Below are positions 6,293-9,620 of a stretch of 9,620 nucleotides of DNA, piece by piece; positions within the stretch are counted from its first letter, which is position 1, and the number at the start of each line of letters is the position of its first letter. Location of the stretch: assembly GCA_934667295.1 (NCBI GenBank), contig CAKULR010000054.1:1-9620 (forward strand), written 5' to 3'. The notes under the pieces were generated by a model. It was not told the DNA's origin. It worked only from the letters and a program-made list of their open reading frames with translations, and searched no databases. The DNA is from an uncultured Kiritimatiellota bacterium (GTDB lineage: Bacteria > Verrucomicrobiota > Kiritimatiellia > RFP12 > UBA1067). The position numbers and the translations under genes were made by a program.

Positions 6293-7912
6293 CTACAGAT
6301 CGCCGAGGTCCACCGTCACGTCGCCGGTCTCGATGGGGGTGGCGGGCTTCTCCTCCTCCGCGTTCCACGCCTCGCGCGAGCTCGTGGGCAGATAGCGGTA
6401 GTAGACCATCAGCTGCTGCGCGACGTAGCAGGTGGTGATGATCTCCATGCCGGTCGTGTCGCGGCTGATGTGCATGTCCTCGCACGTCCAGTAGCCGAGT
6501 TCCTGCGGATGGCCCTTGGGGTCCTTGTAGCCCGTGTTCGCGAGGCGGTGCTGGCCCGTCACGTAGGTGCGCACCATCTCGCGGTTCCAGTTCGCCCAGC
6601 GCTTGCCGCCCGCGTTGAAGAACACCATCGTGGCCCAGTAGTTGCCGCGCACGGGGCAGCAGGCGATGTCCGTCGTGCCGAGCGTGGGCGGTTCCCAGTC
6701 GGCGTCCAGGATCGCGAGCGTCTTCACGATGACGGGGTCCCTGCTCGCGCCGCGGTACTGCAGCGCCACCACGCCGACCATGTAGTGCCACATGCCGGTA
6801 CGGCGGTAGTTGGGTCCGGGCGGACCCCAGTGGTCGTCCGAGAAGCCGCCGAGCCGCGTGTTGGCCTGGTGGAGGAAGCCTTCCTTGAGCTTCATCAGGG
6901 CCTTCTCCATGTTCTTCACGTTCAGGCGGCTGAGCTTCGCGCTGCGCAGGGCCATCGTCTCGAAGGTCATGGGCAGGAGGCGCGGCAGCACGGCCTTGGA
7001 GTTGTCGTGGGGCGGGCCCCACTCCGTGTTCGCCAGGCGGTCCGCGAGCGCGTTGAGGCGCGCCTCCACGACGGGCCGGATGTTTGGGTTGCGCGCCATG
7101 CCGAACGCCTCGGAGAGGGCGTGGATCTCGGCGGCGTCCAGGTTGGGCGTGCGCATCAGGTACTCGACGCCCTTCTGGATGGTGCCGCCGAACTCCTTCA
7201 CGAGGGAGCCGGGCTTCTCGCCGTGCGAGAGGAAGGTGAGGATCGCGAGACCCGTCGGGCGCATGTTGTCCGCGCCGGCCTGCCCCGGCCAGCTGCCGTC
7301 CGGCCGCTGCTTCGTCTTGAGCCAGCGCAGGGCGCGCATCACGGCGGCCTCGGTCTGGGCGTTGCCGCCGAAGTGCCGCAGGGAGGTGGCGCGGGCGGCG
7401 GCGGAGCGGGTGTCGCCGAAGGCGCTCTTCAGCATGACGGGCGCCTTGATGTTCATGACGGCGTCGACGTTGTTGACGACGGGCGCGGCGGCGGTGGGGG
7501 CGGCCTCCGGGAGGGGCGTGGCGACGTCCGGCGTCACGTTCACGTCCATCGTGAGGTCCATGTCCACCGGCTGGTCCATGTCCATGTCGTCCGGCATGTC
7601 CGCCGGCGCCTCGTCAAGCGCATCGTCCTCCTGGGCCTCGACGATCTGGATGTTCCGCAGCGTCTTGTTCTGGGCGGACGGGATCGTGCAGACGAAGAGG
7701 ATGGCGATGAAGATCGCCGGCACCAGCACGGCCAGGACGGGCGCGAGGAGGCGCTGCAACTCCACGAGCGCCTCCTTGTACTCGGCCGAGGCGCGCGGCT
7801 TGCGGAGGCCCGTGAAGAGGGCGCGCAGGCGCTGCCGCAGCGTCCGCGTCTCGAACATCTCCTCGATCTTCTCGATCTTCTCCTGTTCGGCTTCGAGATC
7901 GGGTTCGGTCAT
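6293..7912 (-). CDS. Membrane-anchored prenyltransferase/squalene-cyclase-like toroid protein
   Basis: The 539-residue protein has four parts. An acidic N-terminal stretch (about 1-30) has heptad-like Glu/Leu spacing and could be a short coiled coil. A single membrane span (about 57-76, VLAVLVPAIFIAILFV) follows. Next is an Asp/Met/Pro-rich linker (about 96-140). Last is an alpha/alpha-toroid domain (about 185-510) of the terpenoid-cyclase/protein-prenyltransferase fold. The fold is shown by a QW-like motif (KQRPDGSW, 201-208), by PTGLAILTFLSHG, and by the closing YVAQQLMVYYRYLPT. The DxDD of squalene-hopene cyclases is not seen, so enzymatic activity is doubtful; such proteins in PVC bacteria may bind protein or lipid. 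The toroid should lie in the periplasm. The start codon overlaps the upstream stop (ATGA, 7909-7912), with a purine-rich Shine-Dalgarno (GGAAGG, 7922-7927). The frame upstream of 7912 is a shadow. Confidence 0.75.
   Translation of the reverse strand: MTEPDLEAEQEKIEKIEEMFETRTLRQRLRALFTGLRKPRASAEYKEALVELQRLLAPVLAVLVPAIFIAILFVCTIPSAQNKTLRNIQIVEAQEDDALDEAPADMPDDMDMDQPVDMDLTMDVNVTPDVATPLPEAAPTAAAPVVNNVDAVMNIKAPVMLKSAFGDTRSAAARATSLRHFGGNAQTEAAVMRALRWLKTKQRPDGSWPGQAGADNMRPTGLAILTFLSHGEKPGSLVKEFGGTIQKGVEYLMRTPNLDAAEIHALSEAFGMARNPNIRPVVEARLNALADRLANTEWGPPHDNSKAVLPRLLPMTFETMALRSAKLSRLNVKNMEKALMKLKEGFLHQANTRLGGFSDDHWGPPGPNYRRTGMWHYMVGVVALQYRGASRDPVIVKTLAILDADWEPPTLGTTDIACCPVRGNYWATMVFFNAGGKRWANWNREMVRTYVTGQHRLANTGYKDPKGHPQELGYWTCEDMHISRDTTGMEIITTCYVAQQLMVYYRYLPTSSREAWNAEEEKPATPIETGDVTVDLGDL
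7541..7600 (-). repeat. Asp/Met-repeat coding segment in the toroid protein linker
   Basis: Short GAC/ATG codon repeats encode residues 105-124 (DMPDDMDMDQ onwards). On the plus strand this shows as repeated GTCCAT units. The segment links the membrane span to the toroid. Replication slippage can change the length of such a segment. Confidence 0.6.
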
Positions 7913-9582
7913 TTCGCGCCCCCTTCCTTCTTCTGCGCCTCGGTGTAGATCACGTCGATCGCGATGTTGCCGAGCTTGGCCGTCTGCCCGCGCCTGTTCT
8001 TGCCGGTCGCCTTCACGATCACCTCGTTGCGCCCGTACTTGAGGGCCGAGACCGGCAGTTCGTACTGCTGGCTGCCCGCGATCTTCCTGATCAGCTTCAC
8101 GGCGCGCCCGTTCACCGTCACGGTCGTCTGGATGCCGCTCGGCACGGAGGCCTCGGTCGTCACGATCACGCGCCTGGGCGTCTGCTTCTTGAGGTCGTCC
8201 CACACGTACACGCCGAACTTCGCGGGGGCGCCCTTCAGGTCGTACGGCGCGCCCGAGACGAGCTGCTCGCGCGTGGCGAGCTTCTGCCCGTCCTTCAGCA
8301 CGGCCCCCGCCGTGCCGTTGTTGCGGTAGCACACGTGGTAGCGCTTGTTGGCGGCGGCCACGTCCTTCGGCCCGCCGCACACGCAGTGGAGGCCGTAGCG
8401 GATCCAGTGGTAGGGGTTGTGGTACATCACCCCGGCGGCGCCGGCCACCGCCGCCTCCTGCAGGCGCGCGCGGAACGTCTCGGGCGCGTGGCGGCGCAGC
8501 GTGGGCCGCTCGTCGTCGTTCTGGTAGCCCGAGTCGTTGCCGACCCAGATGCCGGACTCGTCGAAGCAGGGGTAGAAGGGTATGCCGCTCTTCTTCGTGA
8601 TCTCGCCCATGTAGGAATAGGGGCTCAGTTCCATCGGACCGCCCGAGACGATGAAATCGACCAGCTTCTGGTCCATCCACGCCTGCAGGTCGATGCCGAT
8701 GTTCTTGCAGAACGGCAGCGAGTCCGGCACGCGCACGGCGAGGAGGATCGGGCGACCGCGCTTCGTGCCGGCGGCGTTCACGGACGCGCGGATGCGCGTC
8801 ATCATCTCCGTCAGCGCCGTCCACTCCTTCGTCCCGGCCTTCTCCCCCCACGCCACGGTGCGGAAGATCGTCGGCACCGTCATGTAGTCGATCATGAGGC
8901 CGTCGATGTCATACCCCTCGGCGATCTCCTTGGCGATGGCGGCGAACGTCGTGCGCACGGACGCCTTGCCGTAGTCGACGGCGGTCGGCGAGGCGTAGGG
9001 CGGGCGCCCCGGGTCGCCGGGGTCGGCCATCAGGTCGCCCGGATGCCTGTCCTTCCAGGGGCTCCAGAAGTAGTTGTCCCACACGACGGCCTTGCCCTTC
9101 CCCTTCCCGCTGTGCTCGTTCATGTTCACGGGCAGGGCCGCGATGAACTCCTTCTTGTTCTTCCGCGCCCACGCGATCGCCTCCTTGAGCGGGTCCGTCC
9201 CCGCCTTCACGAAGTCCGGGATCGCGTTCCGCACCCCGCGCATCCAGTTGGACTCGTCGGACGGCTGGGCCGTCGGCATCGTCGCCGAGGGGATCTTCGC
9301 CGACAGGTGGGCGAACGCCCCGACGGGCGCGTAGACGAGCGTGTCGATCGGCACCGGCGTCTTCAGGAGCGCGTTCAGGCGGATGTTCCAGAACGCCGCC
9401 TGCGAGTAGGGCGTCCCCTTGGGCCAGTAGCAGGGGTCGTACCCCGTCGCGTAGTACATCACGTCGCGCTTGCGCGCCAGGGCGGCCTTGCGGTCCGCCG
9501 CCTCGTCCGCCCACACGCCCCCCACCGCCGCCAGGGCGACACAGGCGCAGAGGGCGAAATGTCTCAAATCGTTCGTTTCCAT
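7909..9582 (-). CDS. Secreted TIM-barrel glycoside-hydrolase-like protein of unknown specificity
   Basis: The 557-residue product has a signal peptide with hydrophobic core at about residues 9-23 and probable cleavage after VWA25. A (beta/alpha)-barrel-like domain spans about residues 40-400. Its landmarks are DTLVYAPVGAF, EFIAALPVNMNEH, GYDIDGLMIDYM, LLAVRVPDS, FYPCFDESG and AGAAGVMYHNPYHW. D232 after the DGLMIDY strand is the best catalytic candidate, with D341/E342 a second acidic pair; this resembles GH10-like (GHL10-type) hydrolases in outline only. Residues about 430-545 look like a beta-sandwich module (VNGRAVKLI, YGRNEVIVKA). Cysteines at C400, C402 and C418 could form disulfides. The start ATG 9580-9582 has a moderate GGAAG Shine-Dalgarno. 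Its stop overlaps the toroid gene start, so the two are translationally coupled. Any promoter lies beyond the window. Substrate cannot be read from sequence. Confidence 0.7.
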   Translation of the reverse strand: METNDLRHFALCACVALAAVGGVWADEAADRKAALARKRDVMYYATGYDPCYWPKGTPYSQAAFWNIRLNALLKTPVPIDTLVYAPVGAFAHLSAKIPSATMPTAQPSDESNWMRGVRNAIPDFVKAGTDPLKEAIAWARKNKKEFIAALPVNMNEHSGKGKGKAVVWDNYFWSPWKDRHPGDLMADPGDPGRPPYASPTAVDYGKASVRTTFAAIAKEIAEGYDIDGLMIDYMTVPTIFRTVAWGEKAGTKEWTALTEMMTRIRASVNAAGTKRGRPILLAVRVPDSLPFCKNIGIDLQAWMDQKLVDFIVSGGPMELSPYSYMGEITKKSGIPFYPCFDESGIWVGNDSGYQNDDERPTLRRHAPETFRARLQEAAVAGAAGVMYHNPYHWIRYGLHCVCGGPKDVAAANKRYHVCYRNNGTAGAVLKDGQKLATREQLVSGAPYDLKGAPAKFGVYVWDDLKKQTPRRVIVTTEASVPSGIQTTVTVNGRAVKLIRKIAGSQQYELPVSALKYGRNEVIVKATGKNRRGQTAKLGNIAIDVIYTEAQKKEGGAK

Positions 9583-9620
9583 AGGCTTTCTTCCATCTCC
9601 GTGGCCACGCGCCCCAGAAG

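Noticed and set aside
6242..7948. Plus-strand open frame of 568 codons
   Set aside because: Antisense to the toroid gene; its VHVHREVHVH-like runs are the complement of the Asp/Met codon repeats.
7913..8851. N-terminal extension of the toroid protein frame to 852 codons
   Set aside because: It overlaps the well-supported secreted barrel gene in another frame and has shadow composition. The ATGA overlap gives a natural start at 7912.
9600..9609. CGTGGCCACG palindrome upstream of the barrel gene
   Set aside because: A 10-bp palindrome is expected by chance in GC-rich DNA and the upstream region is cut off by the window end.
1..9620. CRISPR arrays, tRNA genes, insertion sequences or phage genes
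   Set aside because: No regularly spaced repeats, cloverleaf-like sequences, transposase motifs or structural phage genes were found on either strand.

Overview
The window is GC-rich bacterial DNA. All nine supported genes read from the minus strand, and the long plus-strand reading frames are antisense shadows. High GC, a zinc-ribbon L28, a six-domain S1, secreted glycosidase-like proteins and a membrane-anchored squalene-cyclase-like protein with an acidic linker fit an uncultured Verrucomicrobiota/Kiritimatiellota-type (PVC) bacterium. That placement is inference from gene content, not from a marker gene.

Following the direction of transcription (right to left), the first unit is a secreted TIM-barrel glycoside-hydrolase-like protein (7909-9582). 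It is coupled by an ATGA overlap to a single-pass membrane protein with a prenyltransferase/squalene-cyclase-like alpha/alpha toroid (6293-7912). Next come two small paralogous HMA2-type proteins (5730-6224 and 5337-5708). They lie behind a well-formed promoter whose -10 box is only 9 nt from the start codon. No metal-transporting ATPase accompanies them in the window.

An AT-rich gap then holds a palindromic operator candidate over the promoter of an orphan HipB-like XRE regulator (4874-5179). It is followed by a second, unrelated secreted TIM-barrel glycosidase-like protein (3020-4816), again with a -10 box almost touching the start codon. A DEDDh 3'-5' exonuclease with an ExoX-like C-terminal domain follows (2181-2972).

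The last unit is housekeeping: rpsA (ribosomal protein S1) with its own extended -10 promoter overlapping the exonuclease stop codon, then rpmB (ribosomal protein L28) 24 nt downstream. It ends in a perfect 54-bp palindrome at the window edge that probably acts as a terminator.

The most interesting points are the coupled secreted barrel/membrane toroid pair, the HMA2 pair without an ATPase, the HipB-like regulator without HipA, and the recurring use of start codons with no Shine-Dalgarno, two of them apparently on leaderless or nearly leaderless transcripts. None of these is proven to be a new system from sequence alone.
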